NCBI GenBank assembly: GCA_020845805.1
Contig: JADLFD010000187.1
Span: 1 to 37,500, forward strand
DNA length: 37,500 nucleotides
Direction: 5' to 3'
Source of the DNA: Verrucomicrobiales bacterium
Lineage (GTDB): Bacteria > Verrucomicrobiota > Verrucomicrobiia > Limisphaerales > CAIMTB01
In this document: positions 16,517 through 25,600 of the stretch, piece by piece
Position numbering within the stretch: the stretch's first letter is position 1
Layout of the letters: each line of letters starts with the position of its first letter
Notes under the pieces: model-generated
Told to the model about the DNA's origin: nothing
Seen by the model: only the letters and a program-made list of their open reading frames with translations
Database searches by the model: none
Program-made: the position numbers and the translations under genes

Positions 16517-17191
16517 ATGAAGGTCATCCTGCCCAACTGCCGGAACCAGTTCACTCCGGCCGATCTCCGGTTCATCACCTCCACCGTGGCGCGCACCGAA
16601 CGCCAGGAGCGCGCCGTGATGGAGTTGCTGTCCGATTCCGAATGCCGTGATCAGTTGCTCGACGAGGAGGCGTTGTATCGTGCGCTGCATGATTCACCGG
16701 CCTGCTCCGAGGTTTCCGAGCACTGCTACTTCTATGTGCTCGTCCGCCACGTGCTGCGCGAGGCCGGAATCGAGGACCGCCGGTTGGCCGATTATGTCGC
16801 CGAGATGCTGGCGGGCTTCGTGCGGGAGGAACATGCCACGCCGATGCGCGGCGATGACGGGCGTCCGATCCGGTACGTGTTCGAGATGCTGGCGGCGATG
16901 CAAAAGGCGGATGACCGGACGCGGTTCTGTATCCAGGCCCATCTGGGCAATCACACCCTCTTTGTCACGGGCCTGTTCCCGGATCGCATCCGGCGACAGA
17001 CCGAGCGTTGCGGGGCGCCGGGCCTGGACTTTTACGAGGGGATGGGGCGCAGCAACTTCAAGGCAGCATCCGACCATCGGCTTGCGGGACGCTATGAGGT
17101 CGACGATGTCCTGGCGGGTTTGGCGGAGGCTTTTGGCGAGGTGCGCCGCGCCCTGAACGCTCTTTCCGATCGGGTCGTCTCGATCAGTTGA
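16517..17191 (+). CDS. Unrecognised 224-aa protein
   Basis: I do not recognise this family. The protein starts at ATG 16517 (MKVILPNCRNQFTPADLRF); the frame is open 50 codons further upstream, but that part looks non-coding. The body is mainly helical and charged, with no signal peptide and no membrane segment, so it should be cytoplasmic. Notable stretches are HCYFYVLVRHVLREAG near residue 67, 'FCIQAHLGNHTLFVTGLFPDRI' and 'GLDFYEGMGRSNFKAASDH'. The His, Cys and Asp residues there could bind metal or haem, but no known motif is matched. It stands alone between a terminator and the M20 peptidase. Codon use is like its neighbours, and I consider it a real gene. Confidence 0.75.
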   Translation: MKVILPNCRNQFTPADLRFITSTVARTERQERAVMELLSDSECRDQLLDEEALYRALHDSPACSEVSEHCYFYVLVRHVLREAGIEDRRLADYVAEMLAGFVREEHATPMRGDDGRPIRYVFEMLAAMQKADDRTRFCIQAHLGNHTLFVTGLFPDRIRRQTERCGAPGLDFYEGMGRSNFKAASDHRLAGRYEVDDVLAGLAEAFGEVRRALNALSDRVVSIS

Positions 17192-17274
17192 GTCCGTCAG
17201 GGCCGGTCATCCGGGGAAGCCTGCGCGTCCGGTCGTTCCTGACTCGGGCAACAGAATGGACCTGCGCCCATTTC

Positions 17275-17301
17275 GTCGACGGGTTCCAAACCCGCATCGA
17301 C
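17275..17301 (+). other. Hairpin in the gap before the M20 peptidase
   Basis: GTCGAC-GGGT, a short loop and ACCC-GCA-TCGAC form an interrupted stem in the 144 bases between the 224-aa gene and the M20 peptidase. There is no T tract. It could be a leader-region hairpin of the peptidase mRNA or a weak terminator. It was checked as a possible tRNA arm and does not fit a cloverleaf. Confidence 0.25.
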
Positions 17302-17335
17302 ACCTTCCGCGGCGCGCGGCTAGTCTGCCCGGGTC

Positions 17336-18493
17336 TTGAGCCGCGCTCTTCAGAAACTCCCGCCGGAGGCACGATTGCTGTGCGAGTTGATCGCGCTGCC
17401 CAGCGTGAATCCGGCGTTCCTTCCGCCGGGGGATGCCCGGGCGGGCGAAGCTCGGGCGGGCGATTTTGTGGCGTCAGTGGCCGGCTCAGCGGGGCTGGCG
17501 GTGGAAGCACGGGAGGTTTTCCCTGGGCGCCGCAACATTCTGGCTCATTACACCCCGGCGGGGAGGATTCGGCAGCGCGTGGTCCTGGCGCCGCATCTGG
17601 ACACCGTGGGCAGCGCGGACGGGGATGATTCGATTTTCGAGCCACGGGCGCAGGGAGGGCGGGTCTGGGGTCGCGGGGCATGCGACACCAAGGGGAGTGT
17701 CGCCGCCTTCCTGACCGCGCTCATGCAGATGGTGGAGGGAACCACGCGACCGCAGCACACCGAGGTGATTTTCGTGGGCCTGGTGGACGAGGAGCACGGC
17801 CAGGCGGGATCCCGCGCCCTGGTGAAGTCGCGGTTTCGCGCGGATCTGGGGATCGTGGGGGAGCCCACCTGCCTGAGCGTGATCACCGCGCACAAGGGGG
17901 ATGTGTGGGCCCGGTTGGCCACGCGCGGCAAGGCGGCGCACGGAGCATGTCCGGATCGTGGCGTGAACGCGGTTCGGCTCATGGCGCGGGCGGTGGAACT
18001 GCTGGAGGACGAGTATGCCGCGTGGATCGCCCGACGTCGTCACCCGCTGCTGGGCCGGCCCACGGTGAACGTGGGTCTCATCCGGGGCGGCACCCAGCCG
18101 AACATCGTACCCGACCGCTGTGTGATCGAGGTGGATCGTCGCACCGTGCCCGGGGAGACGGAGGCGGCCGTCAAACGCGAGATGGTGGCCTTCCTGCGGA
18201 AACGCGGCATCGCCGTGTCGTTGGAGGACGTGAAGGGCGTGCCGGCGCCCCCGTTGGAGACGGATCCCGGCCTCCCGCTGGTGCGCGCATTCATGGACAA
18301 CGCCGGGCAGCGGGACGCGCGCGGGGTGGACTATTTTACTGACGCCGCGGTGCTCGCCTCGGGAGGCACGCCGTGTGTGGTCTTCGGACCGGGGGACATT
18401 GCGCAGGCGCACACGGCGAGGGAATGGATCTCGATCCGATCCCTGGAGCGCGGGACGGCGCTGCTCCGGCGGTTTTTGGAACGGCTGCCGTGA
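17336..18493 (+). CDS. M20 family metallopeptidase (acetylornithine deacetylase/ArgE-DapE-like)
   Basis: This 385-aa protein has all the two-zinc site residues of the M20 family: APHLDTV (His and catalytic Asp), WGRGACDTKGS (bridging Asp), VDEEHGQ (catalytic Glu and zinc Glu), GEPTCL and the C-terminal AHTAREW (His). A dimerisation domain is inserted in the middle (about residues 195-300), with 'GKAAHGACPDRGVNA' and 'GLIRGGTQPNIVPDRC'. It should hydrolyse an amide bond in a small amino-acid derivative, such as N-acetylornithine or succinyl-diaminopimelate; the substrate cannot be fixed from sequence. The start is TTG at 17336; no ATG lies at a sensible place. The stop overlaps the flippase start by four bases (GTGA). 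Confidence 0.88.
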   Translation: MSRALQKLPPEARLLCELIALPSVNPAFLPPGDARAGEARAGDFVASVAGSAGLAVEAREVFPGRRNILAHYTPAGRIRQRVVLAPHLDTVGSADGDDSIFEPRAQGGRVWGRGACDTKGSVAAFLTALMQMVEGTTRPQHTEVIFVGLVDEEHGQAGSRALVKSRFRADLGIVGEPTCLSVITAHKGDVWARLATRGKAAHGACPDRGVNAVRLMARAVELLEDEYAAWIARRRHPLLGRPTVNVGLIRGGTQPNIVPDRCVIEVDRRTVPGETEAAVKREMVAFLRKRGIAVSLEDVKGVPAPPLETDPGLPLVRAFMDNAGQRDARGVDYFTDAAVLASGGTPCVVFGPGDIAQAHTAREWISIRSLERGTALLRRFLERLP

Positions 18494-19836
18494 GTTCCCC
18501 GGGTGCAACCCCAGTGCCGGCGGTCTCGACCGCGGCGCGGCGCGAGTGGCTCTCCTTCTTCCGGCAGGGCGGCTGGATGCTGCTGGCGGGAGGTTTGGCC
18601 GGGGTTTGCTTTTCGCTCACGCACACTCCCGCCAGCCAGATGGCCGTGCCGTCCGAGTACTCGGTGTTCACGACCCTGTTGGATTCCCTGTACCTGCTGA
18701 TGATTCCGGCGGGGGGTTTGCAAGCGGCGTTCGCGCAGATGGCCGCGACGGCGTTGGACGAGGAGGCGCGGGCACGGGTGCGCAGTGCCGCCTGGCGCGT
18801 TCTGGCGGTGGTGACGGGGCTTTGGTTGCTGGTGGTCTTGGCGACGTGGATTTATCTCCCCGCGTTGATGCGCACCTGGCAGATCCGCAATCCGTGGGCC
18901 CTGGCCTGGACACTGGGGATCGGGCTGACGGGATTATGGTGTCCGGTGTTCGCCGGGCTTCTCCAAGGGCGTCAGAGGTTTTTCTGGCTCGGGAATGCCC
19001 AGGTGATCTCGGGCGCGGGACGTCTGGTGGCCGTCACATTTGCGGTGGTGGTGTTGGGTGGGTTGGCGGCGGGGGCGATGGCGGGAGCTTTTGCCGGGGC
19101 CATGGCCTCGGTGGTGCTTTCGGCGGCCGCGAGTTGGCGGGACTGGTGGGGGCCGCGATCCGCGGCGGTGACGTGGGGTTGGGTGAAGCCGTGCGTGGCG
19201 CTCACCCTGGGATTGGGCGTTGGCAGCGTGATGTTGAGTGCGGACACCCTTTTCGTGCAGGCGGTGTTTTCGCAGCTGCCCGAAGGTTCGAAGGAGACGG
19301 CGTACTACATGGCGGGGGGACGCATTGGGCGCGGGTTGGTGACGTTGACCGCGGCGTTGGCGTTGGTGCTTTTCCCGAGGGTGGCGCGCAGCGCGGCCAC
19401 GGGTGAGCCGACGGGGGCATTGAAGCTGGCACTGGGGGCGACGCTGGGGACAGGCCTGGTGGTGGCGGTGGGTTGCACCGTGATGCCGACCTTGCCGCTC
19501 AAGTTGTTGTACTGGCAGAAGCCCGGTTTTCTGGCGGCGGCGCAGCTCGTGCCCTGGTTCTGCTGGTGCATGCTGCCGCTCACGGCGGCGAACACCCTGA
19601 TCAACAACCTCCTCGCGCGTGGGCGATTTGCCGTGGTGCCCTGGCTGCTGCTGGTGGCGGGGGGCTACGCGGGCACGCTGTGGTGGCTGAGGGACGGTTT
19701 TGAGCAGCGGCCGGTGTTCGAGGGATTCCGGCTCGTGGTCATGGTCCTCGGTGGGTTCAGTGTGCTGTTGCTGTTGGTGGCGGTGCTGTTCTCCGTGCCG
19801 CTGCGGGGGGGCGGGACGGTGGCGCGCCGAGCTTGA
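18490..19836 (+). CDS. MurJ/Wzx-type lipid flippase (MOP superfamily)
   Basis: This 448-aa polytopic membrane protein has about 12-14 hydrophobic segments. GTG 18490 overlaps the M20 stop (GTGA), and the protein then begins 'SSPGATPVPAVSTAARREWLSFFRQGGWMLLAGGLAG'. Helix pattern and length fit the polysaccharide-export/MVF group of flippases, which move lipid-linked oligosaccharide or lipid II across the inner membrane. The frame is open further upstream inside the peptidase gene, but that part is a shadow. Diagnostic MurJ arginine positions are not obvious to me, so Wzx-type is equally likely. The last 80 bases overlap the end of the convergent glycosyltransferase. The neighbouring glycosyltransferase supports a cell-surface glycan role. 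Confidence 0.78.
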   Translation: MSSPGATPVPAVSTAARREWLSFFRQGGWMLLAGGLAGVCFSLTHTPASQMAVPSEYSVFTTLLDSLYLLMIPAGGLQAAFAQMAATALDEEARARVRSAAWRVLAVVTGLWLLVVLATWIYLPALMRTWQIRNPWALAWTLGIGLTGLWCPVFAGLLQGRQRFFWLGNAQVISGAGRLVAVTFAVVVLGGLAAGAMAGAFAGAMASVVLSAAASWRDWWGPRSAAVTWGWVKPCVALTLGLGVGSVMLSADTLFVQAVFSQLPEGSKETAYYMAGGRIGRGLVTLTAALALVLFPRVARSAATGEPTGALKLALGATLGTGLVVAVGCTVMPTLPLKLLYWQKPGFLAAAQLVPWFCWCMLPLTAANTLINNLLARGRFAVVPWLLLVAGGYAGTLWWLRDGFEQRPVFEGFRLVVMVLGGFSVLLLLVAVLFSVPLRGGGTVARRA

Positions 19837-20587
19837 GATAGAGCCATTCCTCGATCGGACGCAACGGGGCGAGCCACTTGTAGAAGGGCGAGTAGACCAG
19901 GCGCAGCCGAAGCGTGCTGAGAAACATGGTGGCCGAACTGCGGCCCAGGCGGATCTTGGAACCGATCTTGTCGGCCCACTCGGTGGGATGCTCGAGCACC
20001 TTGAAGCCGGCGCGTTTGAGGCAGTAGAGCAGATTGATGTCGAAGGCGAGGTCCGCGGTGCGGAGGTCCGGATAGATTCGTTCGACCGCCTCGCGCCGCA
20101 TCACCTTGGCGCCGCATTGGGTGTCCTGGATGCCCATCCAGAACAGGGACTCCACCCAGAGATGAAAGGCGCGGCTGGCGAAGCGCCGTTTCCAGGGTTG
20201 GACCTCGTCCAGCTTGGATTCAGGCAGCCACCGCGAGCCGATCACACAGTGGTATCCCGGCATTTGACGGACCAGATCATGGAAGGCGGCGGGGGGCGTG
20301 GCGCCATCCGCGTCGACGTACCCGATCAGGTCGGTTTCGGGAGCCAGGCGAAGTCCCTCGATCAGTGCGCCCCCTTTGCCGATGGGTTTGGGGAAGTCCA
20401 GCCATTCAATCCCGCCCAGTTCGCGGGCGGTGGCTTCGACCAGGTCGAGGGTGTGATCCCGGCACCCATTGAGCACCACCACCAACCGGAACGGCCCGCG
20501 GTAGTGGGCGCGGAAATAGGCGAGGTACTCGCGCAGCACCGGGCCGATGCGGCCCTCCTCGTTATACGCCGGAATCAGCAGCAGCAG
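19757..20587 (-). CDS. Family 2 glycosyltransferase (dolichyl-phosphate-sugar synthase-like), start codon unclear
   Basis: The frame carries IPAYNEEGRIG (nucleotide-binding strand), YVDADGATPP (the DxD metal site), GSRWLPESKL, and QDTQCGAKVMRREAV followed by 'LAFDINLLYCLKRAGFKVLE'. These are the core motifs of GT2 enzymes of the Alg5/DPM1 type, which transfer glucose or mannose to a polyprenyl phosphate. The motif-bearing frame has no ATG, GTG or TTG between its upstream TGA (20741-20743) and a GTG at 20539. That GTG lies after the IPAYNEE motif and so would give a broken enzyme. I have placed the start at the first of four CTG codons (20587). A small frameshift is possible. The C-terminal tail is Pro/Ala-rich and overlaps the flippase gene. 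Confidence 0.7.
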   Translation of the reverse strand: MLLLIPAYNEEGRIGPVLREYLAYFRAHYRGPFRLVVVLNGCRDHTLDLVEATARELGGIEWLDFPKPIGKGGALIEGLRLAPETDLIGYVDADGATPPAAFHDLVRQMPGYHCVIGSRWLPESKLDEVQPWKRRFASRAFHLWVESLFWMGIQDTQCGAKVMRREAVERIYPDLRTADLAFDINLLYCLKRAGFKVLEHPTEWADKIGSKIRLGRSSATMFLSTLRLRLVYSPFYKWLAPLRPIEEWLYLKLGAPPSRPPAAARRTAPPPTATAH

Positions 20588-20740
20588 CCGTGGATCCGCA
20601 GCGGAAGCGGCGACAGGGACCGACCTGATGGATGGGTCACGCTTGATACGCCTGTCCCTTAGCCCACCTGCCGCCGCGCTGCAACCACGGGGTGGTTTTA
20701 CGGTCGGATTGGGGGCAGCCGACGCGGGTGAGGTCGACGA

Positions 20741-21169
20741 TCAGGAGGAGGGTCGAGGGGGGGCTGCCAGGCCGATCTCGAAGGCGGCGCGCAGGTCGTC
20801 CGGTGGCGCAGCGGTGTCGTCGGTTTGGCCGCGGACGGCGGCATTGGCGTCCAGGACGACGGGCTTGGGAGGCAAATCCCGCATGACTTCCATGACGGCG
20901 GCCGCGGTGGCGAAGAGATACTCGGCGCGTCGTTCCGGCAGGGGCAATTGGAAGAAAAGCCCCACTTGCAACCAGGCGCCGGAGCGCCCGAGCACAAACT
21001 GGTCAGGCGTCAGGGTCAGGTCATCCGGGTGGTAGGCCCCTTGCACCACCATGTACGGCCCGTGCGCATCGCGATCAGGGATTTCGGCGGCCGCCGACCA
21101 GGTGTGCAGGCTGACGAGGCGCACGGCCTGGAAGTGGTTGGAGAGGGCCCGGACATCTTCCTGTTTCAT
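20741..21169 (-). CDS. Unrecognised 142-aa protein coupled to the RND operon
   Basis: I do not recognise this family. The ATG at 21169 overlaps the stop of the outer-membrane factor gene (ATGA), so it belongs to the efflux operon. It has no signal peptide or membrane segment and is probably cytoplasmic. The composition looks like real protein: 'RALSNHFQAVRLVSLHTWSA', 'GPYMVVQGAYHPDDLTLTPDQFVLG' and 'EYLFATAAAVMEVMRDLP' suggest an alpha/beta fold. The C-terminal quarter is Ala/Pro/Asp-rich. The stop TGA is in the same frame as the downstream glycosyltransferase, with no other stop between them. Confidence 0.65.
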   Translation of the reverse strand: MKQEDVRALSNHFQAVRLVSLHTWSAAAEIPDRDAHGPYMVVQGAYHPDDLTLTPDQFVLGRSGAWLQVGLFFQLPLPERRAEYLFATAAAVMEVMRDLPPKPVVLDANAAVRGQTDDTAAPPDDLRAAFEIGLAAPPRPSS

Positions 21170-22680
21170 GGCGAGGGGGGAGTCGAGGATGGCGAGGGGA
21201 AAGGGAGCTCCGTACCTGTTGCGGGAGGCGGGTTCCAGCCGCCGCCCAGGGCTTTGTAGAGCTGGGCGAGCCCGGTGAGCAAGTCGCTCCGGGTTTGGAT
21301 GGCCTGCAGTTCGGCGTTGAAGAGAAAGCGCTCGGCGTCGAGGACATCCGAGTAGTCGTCCACACCGCCCTGGTAACGTAACCGGGAGAGCTCGAGGCGC
21401 GCGCGTTCGGCGGCGGCGGCGGCGACGTCGGCCTCCAGTTGGTCGCGCAGGTAGGCGACACTGGCGAGGGCATCATCGACTTCGCGGAAGGCGTTCTGGA
21501 TGGCCTGGGAGTAGGAGGCGAGGGCGGCCTTTTCTCGCGCGCGCGTGGCGGCGACCCCGGCGCGGATGCGACCGGCGTTGAAGATGGGTCCGGCCACCTG
21601 GGGTGCGAAACGCCAGGTGCGCGAGAGCCCGGGGTCGAACAGATCGTCGAGGTCCGTGCTTTGGAGTCCGAGGGCGGCGGTGAGGGAGAGGGTGGGGAAA
21701 TAGGCGGCGCGTGCGGCGGCGATGTTGGCGTGAGCGGCGGCGAGCGCCTGTTCCGCCGCGCGCACGTCGGGGCGGCGGAGGAGGAGTTCGGAAGGGAGTC
21801 CGGGTGGGGGCGTTTCCGGCACCGGTTGCTGGGCGAGCGCAATGCCTCGGGGGATGGAGCCGGGTGGATTCCCGAGAAGCTGGCTCAGGGCGTTCTCGGT
21901 CAGGGCGAGGGCGCGATGCAGGCCGGCGATGCTGCTGCGTGCGGCATGGACCTGGGTTTCGGCCTGGCGCACGTCGAGTTCGGAGACGATGCCTTCGCCG
22001 TCGTCGAACATGATGCGGGTGAGTTCGAAGGACGCGGAGCGCGACTCGAGAGTGCGATGCGCGACGTCGAGTTGGGCGTCCAGCGCGTGGAGTTGGAAGT
22101 AGGTGCTCGCGACTTGGGAGACGAGGCTCAGTTGGAGTGCGCGGCGAGTCTCCTCGGCGGAGAGCAGTTCGGCCCGGGCGGCATCGGAAAGCCGGCGCAG
22201 GCGGCCCCACAGATCCACTTCATAGGACAGCAGTCCCAGCACGTCGAACTGGCTTCCGGTGGCCTGCGTGAGGCCGGAGCGAGCGCGAGTCCACCCGGCG
22301 CTGGCGTTGGCCTCGGGAAAGAGGGCCGAACGGCGCGAGCGATACCCGGCCTGTGCTTCCTCGATGCGCGCCGCGGCGATGAGGAGGTCCTGGTTCTGGT
22401 CGAGAGCAGTCCGGACGAGACGGACGAGGGTGGGGTCGCGATAGAACTCCCACCAGGCGAGGTCAGGGGCGGTGCCGGGTGCGCTGGGGGTGCGCCACGC
22501 CGCGGGGGCAGGAAACGCGGGCGGCTGGAAGGGCGTCCGGGTGCGACATCCGCATGCCGGGAGCAGCAGGATCAGCGCGGCGAGGGCGGTGACCTGGTAC
22601 CGTGTGCGGCGGACGAGGGGTCCGGGACACGCGGCGGGTGGCGGCGCACTCGGGAGCGGCGAGGGCGAGAGCGAAGTCAT
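21166..22680 (-). CDS. RND efflux outer-membrane factor (NodT/OprM family lipoprotein)
   Basis: This 504-aa protein starts at ATG 22680, overlapping the pump gene stop by four bases. It has a long basic N-terminus, then a hydrophobic segment with a lipobox-like ALILLLPACGC, so it should be a lipoprotein anchored in the outer membrane. Two OEP repeats of long helices follow: 'LVRTALDQNQDLLIAAARIEEAQAGYRSRRSALFPEANAS', then 'LALTENALSQLLG' and 'LLLRRPDVRAAEQALAAAHANIAAARAAYFPTLSL'. These are diagnostic of the TolC/NodT fold, and the length matches the family. It forms the outer channel of the tripartite pump with the two upstream genes. The frame is open far upstream, but only from this ATG is the protein real. 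Confidence 0.92.
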   Translation of the reverse strand: MTSLSPSPLPSAPPPAACPGPLVRRTRYQVTALAALILLLPACGCRTRTPFQPPAFPAPAAWRTPSAPGTAPDLAWWEFYRDPTLVRLVRTALDQNQDLLIAAARIEEAQAGYRSRRSALFPEANASAGWTRARSGLTQATGSQFDVLGLLSYEVDLWGRLRRLSDAARAELLSAEETRRALQLSLVSQVASTYFQLHALDAQLDVAHRTLESRSASFELTRIMFDDGEGIVSELDVRQAETQVHAARSSIAGLHRALALTENALSQLLGNPPGSIPRGIALAQQPVPETPPPGLPSELLLRRPDVRAAEQALAAAHANIAAARAAYFPTLSLTAALGLQSTDLDDLFDPGLSRTWRFAPQVAGPIFNAGRIRAGVAATRAREKAALASYSQAIQNAFREVDDALASVAYLRDQLEADVAAAAAERARLELSRLRYQGGVDDYSDVLDAERFLFNAELQAIQTRSDLLTGLAQLYKALGGGWNPPPATGTELPFPSPSSTPPSP

Positions 22681-25600
22681 GAGTGGCGATCGTCGGACGG
22701 TGGAGGCGTGGTCCCGGCGTCGTGGGAGGGGGCGGGGGCGGGCGATGCTGCGGCGGGCGTCGGTTGGGATCGGGTGAACCGTTCGACGAACACGTAGAGG
22801 GCGGGGATGAGGAAGACCCCGGCGGCGGTGGCTACCAGCATGCCGTAGAACACGGCCGTGCCCATGACCTGGCGTGAGTTGGCTCCGGATCCGGTGGCGA
22901 TCATGAGGGGCACCACGCCTAGGATGAACGCGAAGGCGGTCATCAGGATCGGGCGGAATCGGAGGCGGGCGGATTCGAGTGCGGCGTCCACGGCGCTGAG
23001 GCCCTCCTCCCGTTTCGCCTTGGCGAACTCGACGATCAGGATGGCGTTCTTCGCGGCCAGCCCGATGAGCATGACCAAGCCGACTTGCACGAACACGTTG
23101 TTGTCGAGGCCGTGGGCCCATACGCCCAGGAAGGCGCCGAGGGCAACCAACGGGGTGCCGAGGAGGACGCTCCAGGGCAGCGACCAGCTTTCGTACATCG
23201 CCGCCAGGAGCAGGAACACGAACACCACCGCCAGCACGAACGTGGGAAGCGGGTTGGGGGCGGTCTTTTCCTGGTAGGAAAGCCCCGTGTAGTCATAACC
23301 CATCCCCTTGGGCAGCACCTGGGCGGCGACCTGTTCGAGTGCCCTCATCGCCTGGGCCGAACTGAAACCGGGGGCGGCGCGACCGGAGATTTCCACCGAC
23401 CGGAAGAGATTGTAGCGCGTGGTGACCTCGGTGCCCGAGTCGGGAAGCGTTCGCACGACGGTGGACAGCGGGATCATGGCGCCGGTGGATGGGCTGCGCA
23501 CATGAAAGCGACCGATGTCCTCCGGGTTCTGGCGGAAATCGGCCTCCGACTGCACGAAGACGCGGTACAAACGTCCGAAGCGGTTGAAATCGTTCACGTA
23601 GGCGCCACCCAGCGACGCCTGCAACGTGGCGAAGACATCCTGCACCGGGATGCCGAGTTTGGTGACTTTCTCGCGGTCGACTTCCAGTCGCACCTGCGGC
23701 ACGCGCGGGTCGAAGGAAGTGAACAGCCCGGTGAGTTCGGGCCGCTTCCGCGCCGCGGCGACGAACTGGAACGTGGCATCGCCGAGTTCGGTGACGGAAA
23801 GCGTGCCGCTGCGGTCCTGCAGGACGAAGCTGAAGCCCCCGGCGGCGCCGAACCCGGGCAGGGTCGGGGGAGTAAACGGGAAGATGAGTGCTTCGGGGAT
23901 GGCCATCAGGTCGCGGGAGAGGCGTGCCAGGATTCCGGGGAGACTGGTTTCGGGCGTGGTGCGTTCCTTCCAATCCTTGAGGCGCACGAAGTAGGATGCG
24001 GCATTGGGGGTGTAGGTGCCGCTGAGGAACGACATGCCTCCGATGACGTTGAAGCGTTCGATGCCCGGGACAGTGGCGAGGACGGCATCGACTCGGTCGC
24101 AGACCTGCTTGGTGCGTTCGAGGGAGGCGGCGTTGGGAAGCTGCACGTTGACGAGCAGGATGCCCTGGTCCTCATCGGGCACGAATCCCCCGGGGATGAC
24201 GCGTGCGAGGCCCCCGGCGCCGACCGCGACGAGAGCCACCAGGGCGACCGCGAGGATCGCCTTGCGCGCCAGCGCCGCGGCGAGGCGCACGTAGACCGCG
24301 GTGGTCGCGTCGAAGGAGCGGTTGAACACTCCGAACGCGCGCGCCAGCAGACCTCGGCGGGCGGAGACGGGCTTTAAGAGCAGGGCGGCCAGGGCGGGAC
24401 TGAGGGAGAGTGCGCAGAAGGCGGAGATCAACACCGCGATGGCGATGGTCAGGGCAAACTGTTGGTAAAGCCGCCCGACCAACCCACCGAGGAAAGCCAC
24501 CGGGACGAACACGGCGGCGAGGATGAGCGCGATGCCGATGACCGGTCCGGACACCTCCTTCATGGCCTGCACCGTGGCGTCGTGCGGGGATAACCCGTGT
24601 TCGATGTGATGCATCACGGCCTCGACCACCACGATGGCATCGTCGACCACGATCCCGATGGCCAGCACCATGCCGAAGAGGGAGAGCGTGTTGACGGAGA
24701 AGCCGATGAGCGGGAAGACGGCGAAGGTGCCGAGCAACGACACGGGCACGGTGAGCAGGGGGATGAACGTGGCGCGCGCATTCTGCAGGAACACGAACAC
24801 CACCAGCACGACCAGGACGATCGCCTCCAGCAGGGTGTGCAGGATCTCCTCGATGGAGGCCTGGACCGCGGGCGTCGTGTCATAGGAGATGGCATAGTCG
24901 ACATCGGCGGGGACGAAGCGCTTCAGCTCCTCCATCGTGCGGTAGACCCCCTCGGCGCTCTCGATCTGGTTCGCGCCGGGCAGCAGGTAGAGCATCAGGA
25001 CGCCGGCCTGCTTGCCGTTGAGGCGGGCGAAAGACTTGTACGCCTCACCGCCCAGCTCCACGCGGGCGACATCCTTGATGCGGATCTGGCGACCCTCTTC
25101 CGTGGCGCGGACCAGCACCTCGCCGAACTCGGCTGGGTCGGCCAGTTTGCCGGGGGCGCGCACGGTGTAGGTGAACGCCTGGTCCGGGCGGGAGGGCGCG
25201 GCCCCGACCTGGCCGGCGGGAGCTTGGATATTCTGCTGACGCAACGCCGCGATGACATCGGCCGGGGTGAGTTGAAGTTTGGCGAGGCGATCGGGGTCGA
25301 GCCAGATGCGCATGCCGTATTCGGAGCCGCCCGCGTCGACCTGGGAGACGCCCTTCACGCGGAGGAGGGAGTCCTTGATGTTGAGGACGGCGTAGTTGTT
25401 GAGGAACAGGTCGTCGTAGGTGCCCTGCGGGGAGAACAGGGAGACGAGCATCAGGATGGAAGGATTGACCTTCTTGACCGTGACACCTTGCAGGACGACG
25501 TCCTGGGGCAGTCGGGATTGGGCCTGGGCGACGCGGTTCTGGGTCAGGGTGTTGGCGACGTCGAGATCGGTGCCGACATTGAAACTGACGCTCAGCAGCA

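Noticed and set aside
17192-17335. Possible tRNA with a GGTTC-like arm
   Set aside because: No acceptor or anticodon stem can be formed around it; only a simple hairpin is present.
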